From NCBI GenBank assembly GCA_030600725.1, contig JAUVLN010000053.1, forward strand, positions 1 through 9,928: a stretch of 9,928 nt of DNA, given 5' to 3'. The notes below the pieces were generated by a model. The model ran no database searches. It was not told where the DNA came from and saw only the letters and a list, made by a program, of their open reading frames with translations. The DNA is from Thermoplasmatota archaeon. Lineage in GTDB: Archaea > Thermoplasmatota > Penumbrarchaeia > Penumbrarchaeales > Penumbrarchaeaceae. A program made the translations under genes and the position numbers. Below, piece after piece: positions 1 to 5,820 of the stretch (its first letter is position 1; the number at the start of each line of letters is the position of its first letter).

Positions 1-125
1 GGCCTGCACACCTCGGCGGGAAGGAAGAGATCACACTCCTCCTCCCTCCCGTCGGCATCGTAGACGATGACGAACCTCCCCTCCCTGAGGGCCTCCAAAG
101 CTTCATGGACGGTTGGATCTGACAT
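1..125 (-). CDS. ribB: 3,4-dihydroxy-2-butanone 4-phosphate synthase (RibB), N-terminal part
   Basis: Only the first 41 codons are inside the window; the gene runs off the left edge. RibB converts ribulose 5-phosphate to 3,4-dihydroxy-2-butanone 4-phosphate plus formate, the four-carbon precursor of the riboflavin ring. The start of the family is recognisable: a helix ending ALREGRFVIVYDADGREEE followed by CDLFLPAE, matching the family pattern (A)L..G..V.V.D...RE.E.D...PAE, whose acidic residues after the RE bind the catalytic metal. Here the acidic run is REEEC rather than REGE/RENE, a small deviation. The ATG at 123-125 is chosen because the frame is closed by a stop a few codons upstream and a TATA box sits about 30 bp away. 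No Shine-Dalgarno is visible, suggesting a leaderless or nearly leaderless mRNA. Identity rests on a short fragment, but the motif is distinctive. Confidence 0.82.
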   Translation of the reverse strand, partial: MSDPTVHEALEALREGRFVIVYDADGREEECDLFLPAEVCR

Positions 126-150
126 CACTGCATGATCGGCATCGTTGTGA

Positions 151-160
151 TAAATATTTT
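151..160 (-). promoter_or_regulatory. TATA box of ribB
   Basis: Read on the minus strand this is AAAATATTTA, an A/T-only stretch in a G+C-rich background. Its centre is about 30 nt before the ribB ATG, so transcription would begin only a few nucleotides before, or at, the start codon. It indicates that ribB is transcribed independently of the TPR gene upstream. Confidence 0.6.
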
Positions 161-165
161 GTACA

Positions 166-181
166 TACCAACATATTGGTA
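166..181. promoter_or_regulatory. Dyad-symmetric site upstream of ribB (candidate operator)
   Basis: The sequence TACCAACATATTGGTA has perfect 6-bp inverted arms (TACCAA/TTGGTA) around a 4-nt centre. It lies immediately upstream of the ribB TATA box and just after the stop codon of the TPR gene. Such a position suits a dimeric regulator acting on TBP/TFB binding. Archaeal riboflavin genes are known to be controlled by RbkR, a fused regulator/riboflavin kinase, so this is an obvious candidate ligand, but I cannot compare with its consensus here. The alternative is a transcript hairpin at the end of the upstream operon. Confidence 0.45.
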
Positions 182-183
182 AT

Positions 184-1098
184 TTAGGGGCCCTCATCCC
201 GCGAGAACATCAGCTCCTTTGCCCTCTTGCTCCCATTGGAAGGAGGGGCCCCGGCTCGGGCCATATCGCCCATATCGAATACACGGCCCTCTATGTCAAG
301 GGCTCTGTTCATGTACCCTTTCGCCTCCTCCATCCTCCCAAGCTGTTGCAGGCATCTTCCCAGAGAGTATATGGCCGGATAGTACCTATCATCCATCTCC
401 AGGGCCTCGCGGTATCTCTCCCGGGCACCTTCGAGATCCCCGAGGGCCTCCCTTATCAGGCCCAGGTTATTCAGCACACGGGGATTGGACCAGCCGCTCT
501 CGAGGATCCCCATCAGGCCCTCCTGGGCATCCTCCATCTTCCCCGCCTTGATCAAAACGATCGTCCTGTCGTAGGCAACCTCCACGGGGGCCTCCGAATC
601 CTCCAGGGCCCTGTTGTAGTACTCAAGCGCAGGAAGGAGAAATCCCATCTCCCGGTGAATGAAACCGAGGGTGGAGAGGATCTTCCACTCCGGCCGTGCC
701 CTGCCTTCCAGGGCCCTGTAGCACATATTAGCCCAGTCCCACATCCTCCCCTGAAGGAACGCCGCCCCAAGGGCGATCAACCTGACGACCTCGTCCCCAT
801 CATCATCCCCTTCTGGCCAGCTGTCGGATGACATGACCTCCAGGGATGCCTTCGCACCGTCGAAATAACCCTTGCATCCATCGGCCATCTCGAAAACCGC
901 CCTGGCATCCTCGAACTCATATCTGGTAAGATGTACGAGGCCTTTCAGTTCCCATGCCCTCCCGAAAGAAGGGTCCACGTTCAGGACCTGATCGAGGTGT
1001 TCTTCCATGGATCCGGTATCGCAGATGCCGAGCGCATTCTCTGCTTCCTTCAGATGCGAGACGGCCTCAACGTGCTCCTGATATTCCGGGTCCTCCAT
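184..1098 (-). CDS. Tetratricopeptide-repeat (TPR) protein
   Basis: A soluble 304-residue protein made almost entirely of helical TPR-like repeats. The clearest units are at about residues 137-169 (ILSTLGFIHREMG.. then ALEYYNRALE), 173-200, 207-236 (LNNLGLIREALGDLEGARE) and 241-270 (AIYSLGRCLQQLGRMEEAK). They carry the usual small and aromatic TPR positions. Weaker units lie at 12-73 and 104-132, separated by an acidic linker (EGDDDGDE, about 96-103). There is no signal peptide or membrane segment, so it should be cytoplasmic. TPR arrays bind other proteins; no catalytic domain is visible and the partner is unknown. The ATG begins 4 nt after the stop of the zinc-ribbon gene, with a weak purine-rich run (AAAGGGG) upstream, indicating translational coupling. 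It is the last gene of the four-gene minus-strand unit, which makes the adjacent proteins the natural candidates for partners. Confidence 0.85.
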   Translation of the reverse strand: MEDPEYQEHVEAVSHLKEAENALGICDTGSMEEHLDQVLNVDPSFGRAWELKGLVHLTRYEFEDARAVFEMADGCKGYFDGAKASLEVMSSDSWPEGDDDGDEVVRLIALGAAFLQGRMWDWANMCYRALEGRARPEWKILSTLGFIHREMGFLLPALEYYNRALEDSEAPVEVAYDRTIVLIKAGKMEDAQEGLMGILESGWSNPRVLNNLGLIREALGDLEGARERYREALEMDDRYYPAIYSLGRCLQQLGRMEEAKGYMNRALDIEGRVFDMGDMARAGAPPSNGSKRAKELMFSRDEGP

Positions 1099-1102
1099 AT
1101 CT

Positions 1103-1636
1103 CTACCCCTTTATTTCCTCCCACCCTTCGGCATTCAGGGCCTCTTTGTGGGGGCATGACCTGAAACAGTGGGTGGGGAAATGTCTCGAGCATCGGGCGC
1201 AGCTCAATATCGATGAGCCGTAAGGGGAGAGTTTGGAGAAACACATGGGACAGATGGGCATCTCCTTTGAGGTCCATCGGAGAGCGATGCGATGACCCTC
1301 GCGGCACTCCCTCCCAACCCCCTCGAACGATATCTGAGTGATCGCCTTCTTCTCGATTTCGCCGCCCATCAGCCTCAGACCCGTTATCGGTATCTTCTCC
1401 CCCGTGACCCTGTGCTGAACGTCCAGGGGAACTTCCTTCGTTGGCACTCCACAGAGAGGACAGGGCCAGGATGGATCGAATCTGGAAGCATCCTCCTTCT
1501 CCTTCGCCTTCTCCACCTTGAAGTCATGCTGGTCCTTCATGGCGGCCACCAGATCGTGACCGCACCTGGGGCAATTCGGAGCCTCCGTATCTAGCTGATA
1601 TGCCGAACAGTTCGGACAGTACTGCGTATTGATCAC
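1103..1636 (-). CDS. Multi zinc-ribbon protein, function unknown
   Basis: A 177-residue protein with 13 cysteines arranged mostly as zinc-binding pairs: C7/C10 with C22/C25 (CPNC...CPRCG, a classic short zinc ribbon), C59/C62 probably with C111 and H115, C129/C132 with C146/C149, then C157/C161 with nearby H156/H163. Three or four metal sites are therefore plausible. A charged linker (about 34-55) separates the first ribbon from the rest. It has no signal peptide or membrane segment. Proteins of this kind usually mediate protein or nucleic-acid contacts; no enzyme signature is visible. The start is GTG at 1634-1636, because the zinc ribbon begins at residue 7 and no ATG or TTG lies upstream in frame. 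An AGGA element is 7 nt before it. The GTG is itself part of GAGGTGATC, a match to the Shine-Dalgarno complement, which is curious. The gene sits 4 nt after the PLB-like gene and 4 nt before the TPR gene. Confidence 0.75.
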   Translation of the reverse strand: MINTQYCPNCSAYQLDTEAPNCPRCGHDLVAAMKDQHDFKVEKAKEKEDASRFDPSWPCPLCGVPTKEVPLDVQHRVTGEKIPITGLRLMGGEIEKKAITQISFEGVGRECREGHRIALRWTSKEMPICPMCFSKLSPYGSSILSCARCSRHFPTHCFRSCPHKEALNAEGWEEIKG

Positions 1637-1640
1637 CTCA

Positions 1641-3428
1641 TTATCCTGACGATCCGGACGACCGGAAAAATGATCTGAATTTGCCCTTCTTCAACAATAT
1701 CAGGCCAGCGGCTGCGGCCAGCAGGACGATTATGAAGATCGGGACCGATGCTGATGAGGATAGGATCCCTCCAACCTCCTCTTTCTCCCTCAGCGTGAGC
1801 TCAACGGTACCATCACCGTTGTGAATGTACCTGATATCTCCTTCCAGGTTGGATCCCCTTCCCGAGATCGTGTAATCGGAATGCTGGATGTGATCCGAAT
1901 GGGCGATGCCGCTTCCGTCCGCGGTGAGGTTGATGCGGGATCCGTCCTCATTGGATACCAGCTCCACCGCCGCGCCGTTGATCGGGGTGCCGTCCCTGTC
2001 AACCACGGTTATGCGAAGAGGTGAAAGGGGTCCAAAGGTCACATAAGGCTGGGGAATGATATCCACCAGATCATCGAATGCGTACTCGGGATGCTCCCTT
2101 CTATGGTCCTCGACTATGAACGGTTGACCGCAGGAGTGGCCGAACCTGGCCCAGTTCTCGCTCCGGAGCGCGAGGGTCCTGTTCGTTACCTTCCCGTCCA
2201 GTGACCCGTGCGGGTACCCGGATGCGTTCTCCACGTGTCCGCAAAGGGTATGGGAACAGGGGTTGATCTTCTCCTCAACCGTATCGTAATGGTCGCCCAG
2301 GTACTCCATCCCGCTGAACACGGTGATGTTGCCGTAGTCCCGCTCCTCTATCTGCTGCCACCTGACCCACCTCGGATAGCATCCGTGGCTCGAATCCTGG
2401 GGCTCCCCCATCTCCTCCGCAACCTCGGGATCCCAGGGATAATTGCAGGAGGGCAGGAAACCGTTCGAGGTCCTGGCCAGTTCCCACTCGTATGCGCCCA
2501 GCTCCAGTATCGCCACCTCATTGGTCTTGGCATCCGCGATAAGGTAGTCGCCGCAGTAGGCCCCATTTGTGTTCTCCAGCATTATGTCCTTGAAGGAATC
2601 GATGTTGTCGGCATACTGGATCGCCCTGCGGAGTCTGACAAATGATGGGATCCCACCCCAGATGTACGGCCCCGATCCCAGGGTGGTCTCCGCGACCACA
2701 AGGCCCGCGGAGTTCTGGTACCATTCGGTACCCGACCATATCATCCCGGCGGTAACCTCCATATGGATGCGGTTTCCGCTGTCTGGTATGATATCAATGA
2801 ATATGGCATGGGCGGGAGAGAGGTAATAGGGCATCCACAGGCTCTGCGCAAGGACGAAACCGCCGTCGGCGGTGGCGTCCCCGGTTGCGACGAAGGCACT
2901 GCAGTGGTGGAGCATGGAAAGGTTGAGGGTCGGTGCATTCGTGTCCCATGGGACCCACCACCAGGGGTTTCCAGGCGGTGAGGACCTCCACCAGATATCC
3001 CAGATGGCGTTCAGCGCCAGGATATCTACGTAATCCACCGGATCACCATTGGGGTTTAGCGCTCCGTTCTGTGAGGATCCATCGGCTATGCCCTCGATCT
3101 CCTCCCTCTGCTCCTCGGGGACGTACAGCCAGTACGGCCTGCCGTGGCGCCTAACTTCGTTCCAGTCGTAACCGTAGCTTCTTTCGGTAGCATGTCCGTA
3201 GGCCGAGAGGGACCTGGGGATCAGGTCCGCCAGCAGTACGCCGTGCTGATAACCGATCTCACCGGGGCTCCCCGAAACCTGGATGTGTCGGAAGCCGCCC
3301 TTCTCGGTCATGTAGGAGCCGGCCGGGAAGCCCTCCTGCGGCTCCACCGGTTCGGCAAGGGGGAGAAAAATCGAGAGGGTCAGTAACGTTCCAAGAAGGG
3401 CCGGTATGAGGTAACGGCACTTTGCCAT
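1641..3428 (-). CDS. Phospholipase B-like / C45-type Ntn hydrolase, membrane anchored
   Basis: A 595-residue secreted protein. Residues 1-26 form a signal peptide. Residues 45-450 resemble the Ntn-hydrolase clan of phospholipase B-like and C45 acyltransferase proteins: GEIGYQHG (57-63) near the N terminus, HHC176SAF as the likely autocatalytic cleavage site exposing Cys176 as nucleophile, an SLW segment (196-198), and AGMIWSG...GLVVAETT (227-249), close to the PLB-like pattern G.L.S.DDFY...GLVV.ETT. The segment TNGAYCGDYLIAD (287-299) fits the later family motif. Residues about 468-548 look like an Ig-like or carboxypeptidase-regulatory fold (DRDGTPINGAAVEL), followed by one membrane helix (563-579) and a basic tail KKGKFR. 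Five N-glycosylation sequons (N169, N367, N401, N416, N500) fit a surface location. It should hydrolyse an amide or ester such as an N-acyl or lipid substrate, which cannot be determined here. Its ATG directly abuts the TAG of the PGF-CTERM gene. C45 peptidase versus PLB-like assignment is uncertain. Confidence 0.7.
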   Translation of the reverse strand: MAKCRYLIPALLGTLLTLSIFLPLAEPVEPQEGFPAGSYMTEKGGFRHIQVSGSPGEIGYQHGVLLADLIPRSLSAYGHATERSYGYDWNEVRRHGRPYWLYVPEEQREEIEGIADGSSQNGALNPNGDPVDYVDILALNAIWDIWWRSSPPGNPWWWVPWDTNAPTLNLSMLHHCSAFVATGDATADGGFVLAQSLWMPYYLSPAHAIFIDIIPDSGNRIHMEVTAGMIWSGTEWYQNSAGLVVAETTLGSGPYIWGGIPSFVRLRRAIQYADNIDSFKDIMLENTNGAYCGDYLIADAKTNEVAILELGAYEWELARTSNGFLPSCNYPWDPEVAEEMGEPQDSSHGCYPRWVRWQQIEERDYGNITVFSGMEYLGDHYDTVEEKINPCSHTLCGHVENASGYPHGSLDGKVTNRTLALRSENWARFGHSCGQPFIVEDHRREHPEYAFDDLVDIIPQPYVTFGPLSPLRITVVDRDGTPINGAAVELVSNEDGSRINLTADGSGIAHSDHIQHSDYTISGRGSNLEGDIRYIHNGDGTVELTLREKEEVGGILSSSASVPIFIIVLLAAAAGLILLKKGKFRSFFRSSGSSG

Positions 3429-4364
3429 CTACTGCCTCCTTCTGTGCACATATATCATTGTCGCAACGAGGACGGCCAGTATCAACAGCGACGGTTCGAA
3501 ACCGGGAACCGCGACGCCGTTCTGACCTATGTAAATGGAATATAATACCCGCTCCCCGTCCATCAGGGTCTGGGAGTTCTCCGCCTGTACGGAGTATATC
3601 CTGAACTTCACGAAGGTGATGTCGTTTACCCATGGATCCCAATTCACCGGTGCTATGATCCTTATGGGCACCTTGATCGTGCCCTGGAAGGGGAGTTCGA
3701 ACCTCTTCTCCTTCTGCTCCACCACCCATCCCTCCTCGGCCAGGACCTCCTTGTTCTGCACGTCCACGACGATGATGTCGTTCCCGTTGCCCTGATTGGT
3801 GATCTCCAGCACCACATCGATCTCGCCCCCGGGAGAGGTCTGTATGTAGGGTGCATCGCTCGTAACGGTATACTGGTAATACTGTCCTATGAAGATCGTC
3901 CCCTCTGCCTGGGGCACCTCCCCCTGAATCATGCCGGGTTCATATATCCAGGTGCCGGCGATGATCACCTTGTGGACGGCATCCATGCCGGAGGTGATGC
4001 TCGACAGAGGGATCCTTACCGAGAAGGAGAAGAAGATGACATCCTGGTTCTGGGAGGCCATTAGAAGAGGTATGTCGGTAACTTGCCAATCCGGAGCGTC
4101 GGGGACCGACGCCTCAAGTGATATCAAAACCACCTGGGCCTTTAGCTCCATCAGGTTCCTGGCCTGTATCTTACCCGTGAAGGTCACAACTCCCCCCATT
4201 CCCGGTATCACCTGTACGGTCTTGGTTATCTCATCCATCTGGATGTATACCACAACGCCCCCCGACCCCTCCGCCTCCTCGGAGGACGTGAATATGAATA
4301 TGCTTGAGATGAGCAGAATCAGAACGGTCATTTTTACTGTCCTGGCCCATAACGGTAAGTGCAT
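3429..4364 (-). CDS. Secreted protein with PGF-CTERM-type sorting signal
   Basis: A 311-residue surface protein. It has an N-terminal signal segment (residues about 12-27), no cysteines, and a mostly beta-strand body. Residues about 165-262 resemble a CARDB/NEW3-type adhesion-like domain (SPGGEIDVVLEITNQGNGND), typical of archaeal exported proteins. The C terminus is VPGFEP (PGF at 287-289), then a hydrophobic stretch (292-305) and HRRRQ. This tripartite arrangement is the PGF-CTERM signal processed by archaeosortase A, which removes the tail and attaches a lipid anchor in species where it has been studied. The start at 4362-4364 is preferred over the in-frame ATG at codon 12 because the TATA box lies about 27 bp upstream and no Shine-Dalgarno is present, giving a leaderless mRNA. 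It is the first gene of the minus-strand operon and is followed without any gap by the PLB-like hydrolase, so it may be its partner or scaffold. Specific function unknown. Confidence 0.75.
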   Translation of the reverse strand: MHLPLWARTVKMTVLILLISSIFIFTSSEEAEGSGGVVVYIQMDEITKTVQVIPGMGGVVTFTGKIQARNLMELKAQVVLISLEASVPDAPDWQVTDIPLLMASQNQDVIFFSFSVRIPLSSITSGMDAVHKVIIAGTWIYEPGMIQGEVPQAEGTIFIGQYYQYTVTSDAPYIQTSPGGEIDVVLEITNQGNGNDIIVVDVQNKEVLAEEGWVVEQKEKRFELPFQGTIKVPIRIIAPVNWDPWVNDITFVKFRIYSVQAENSQTLMDGERVLYSIYIGQNGVAVPGFEPSLLILAVLVATMIYVHRRRQ

Positions 4365-4387
4365 CGTTCAGGGAGATGTTACAAATG

Positions 4388-4395
4388 TATTAAAA
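4388..4395 (-). promoter_or_regulatory. TATA box of the minus-strand surface-protein operon
   Basis: On the minus strand the sequence reads TTTTAATA, centred about 27 nt before the ATG at 4364. Transcription would then start at or next to the start codon. This is the only promoter I can see for the four genes read leftward from here, apart from the separate one for ribB. Confidence 0.6.
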
Positions 4396-4460
4396 CCTTC
4401 CAATGGCCGGTTATTTACTACGGGTCGTGTTCGTATGGATCATTGTCCAGGACGCAAACT

Positions 4461-4475
4461 TACGATACCATCGTA
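4461..4475. promoter_or_regulatory. Perfect inverted repeat in the divergent intergenic region
   Basis: TACGATACCATCGTA has perfect 6-bp arms (TACGAT/ATCGTA) with a 3-nt centre. It lies between the two divergent promoters, about 50 bp upstream of the epimerase TATA box and about 70 bp upstream of the operon's TATA box. It could be a binding site for a dimeric regulator. It may also be chance, since 6-bp arms are short and no second copy is seen in the window. Confidence 0.3.
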
Positions 4476-4522
4476 CGTCTTGGCCATATAGATCGCGAAT
4501 ACATCAAGAGGTCATGTTCACA

Positions 4523-4531
4523 ACTATAAAG
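4523..4531 (+). promoter_or_regulatory. TATA box of the epimerase-like gene
   Basis: ACTATAAAG in an A/T-rich stretch about 60 nt before the start codon. A transcript starting about 25 nt downstream would have a leader of roughly 35 nt that includes the Shine-Dalgarno at 4574-4580, so this gene uses a leadered mRNA, unlike its divergent neighbour. Confidence 0.55.
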
Positions 4532-4573
4532 ATAATAACAACATCTACCATACATATGCAGGGAAATGATATA

Positions 4574-4580
4574 GTGGAGG
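4574..4580 (+). promoter_or_regulatory. Ribosome binding site of the epimerase-like gene
   Basis: GTGGAGG lies 7 nt before the ATG at 4588. It fixes that start and matches the form of the Shine-Dalgarno sites seen before the NYN gene and purC. Confidence 0.65.
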
Positions 4581-4587
4581 TTCTATC

Positions 4588-5709
4588 ATGGAATTCCTGA
4601 TATTCGGCGGCAACGGATTCATAGGATCCAACATAGTTGCACACATTCTGAGAAGATACCACGATTCGAGCGTTGTTAACCTTGACCTGTATGAGGACAA
4701 GAACCTTCTGAGGACCATGGACATAGAGGAGTTCAGCGGAAGGTACACCTTCGTCGAGGGGGACATCTCGGATCCCAGCTCCTATGAGGGGTACATCAAG
4801 ATCTCGGACATCGTGATCAACTGTGCCAGGGAGAATAACAAGGACAAGTTCCAGGAGAGACTGGAGAGGTTCGTGAAGACGAATATCCTGGGGGCGAGGA
4901 TCCTCGCGGATACCACGGGAAGGTACGAGGTGCCCCTGATCATGATCACCACCGATGAGGTGTACGGCTCATGTTCGGAGAACACCCCCAGAAGGGATGA
5001 GGGCGTCCCCGCAGCGCCCACGAACCCATTTGCGACCACCATGTTCGCAGGGGAAAAACTTTCGGCCCTTTCCAGGAGGATCTACAACACCCCTCTGGTC
5101 ATTCTCCGGCCCTGCACCCTGATCGGCCCCAATCAATCGAAGAACAGGCCCGTCCCCCAGATGATCAGATCCGTGATGGAGGGCCAACCGCCCAAGGTGA
5201 AGGGACGCAGGGACGCGCATTTCAGGGATTACCTCCACATACTGGACCTCTGTTCCGCCGTGGACCTCGTTCTCAAGGCGGTCGTGGGCAAGACGCTTGC
5301 CAATGTAAACCGGCAGGATGTGGCAACGGACACAGCGGGGAAGACGGTGATCCACGGCACCGAGGTGGCAACCATGCCCCTGGTCAAGGCCCCACCCACA
5401 CTCCTGTCGCCCAACCAGCTGATAGCAGGGGGGGTGGCGATATTCAACATAACCGGTGAGATCAGGTACACCACCTCTCAGATAGCGGAGAAGGTGGTCT
5501 CACTGATGGGGTCAGAGCTTCCGATCCAGGAATCCGTTGTCGAGGTCTACAGGGACATGGGTTACAATCCCTCGAGGAAGAAGGTCCTCTATCAGGGGTG
5601 GTCTCCCAGGTACACGGATATCGACGAGATCCTCAAATCCACGATCGAGTGGTACCGAGACCACCCCGATGTCCTCGAGACATCGGCGACGGGTCAACTG
5701 ATGCCGTGA
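4588..5709 (+). CDS. NAD-dependent epimerase/dehydratase family protein (extended SDR) lacking the YxxxK dyad
   Basis: A 373-residue cytoplasmic protein of the extended SDR fold used by nucleotide-sugar epimerases and dehydratases. The Rossmann motif GGNGFIGS (7-14) for NAD(P) and the strand ending in D33 are intact. ITTDEVYG (120-127) matches the sugar-dehydratase motif, whose Asp and Glu act with the catalytic Tyr in RmlB. However, the expected YSASK is replaced by F148ATTM152, so both catalytic Tyr and Lys are absent; LRPCTLIGPNQ (173-183) follows at the expected distance, which makes the alignment secure. RDYLHILDL (213-221) is also normal. About 50 residues (roughly 232-283) are inserted between this and the usual NIG-like motif, here FNITGE. 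The C-terminal GW.PRYTDIDEIL and IEWYRDHP are family-typical. It may be a binding or regulatory homologue, or use different chemistry. Family call secure, substrate and activity unknown. Confidence 0.85.
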   Translation: MEFLIFGGNGFIGSNIVAHILRRYHDSSVVNLDLYEDKNLLRTMDIEEFSGRYTFVEGDISDPSSYEGYIKISDIVINCARENNKDKFQERLERFVKTNILGARILADTTGRYEVPLIMITTDEVYGSCSENTPRRDEGVPAAPTNPFATTMFAGEKLSALSRRIYNTPLVILRPCTLIGPNQSKNRPVPQMIRSVMEGQPPKVKGRRDAHFRDYLHILDLCSAVDLVLKAVVGKTLANVNRQDVATDTAGKTVIHGTEVATMPLVKAPPTLLSPNQLIAGGVAIFNITGEIRYTTSQIAEKVVSLMGSELPIQESVVEVYRDMGYNPSRKKVLYQGWSPRYTDIDEILKSTIEWYRDHPDVLETSATGQLMP

Positions 5710-5720
5710 CGGGTCAAACC

Positions 5721-5729
5721 CTAAATATC
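5721..5729 (+). promoter_or_regulatory. Possible TATA box for the NYN gene
   Basis: CTAAATATC lies just after the epimerase stop. Transcription starting about 25 nt downstream would give a leader of about 70 nt before the ATG at 5821. Read-through from the epimerase gene is an equally possible way of expressing the NYN gene. Confidence 0.35.
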
Positions 5730-5805
5730 TGAAAACAACATAGGGATTCCGAGAAGATCATCCATAGAGATTCACAAGGTTTTCAACCTGCCCTGATATA
5801 TTGAA

Positions 5806-5811
5806 GTGGAG
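5806..5811 (+). promoter_or_regulatory. Ribosome binding site that sets the NYN-gene start
   Basis: GTGGAG is 9 nt before the ATG at 5821. The GTG inside it could be read as an in-frame start adding five residues, but the resemblance to the epimerase's GTGGAGG and the family's usual N terminus favour its use as a Shine-Dalgarno. Confidence 0.55.
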
Positions 5812-5820
5812 TTGAATGAA

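Noticed and set aside
4403..4600. A 65-codon open frame in the divergent intergenic region, plus strand
   Set aside because: It spans the dyad, the TATA box and the ribosome binding site of the epimerase gene, overlaps its start, and encodes no recognisable motif.
5688..5717. Direct repeat GACGGGTCAA (5688-5697 and 5708-5717)
   Set aside because: Two short copies across the epimerase stop codon with no third copy; too little to call a repeat element or attachment site.
5806..5820. GTG at 5806 as start of the NYN gene
   Set aside because: The GTG is part of GTGGAG, correctly spaced as a Shine-Dalgarno for ATG 5821. The five-residue extension is possible but less likely.
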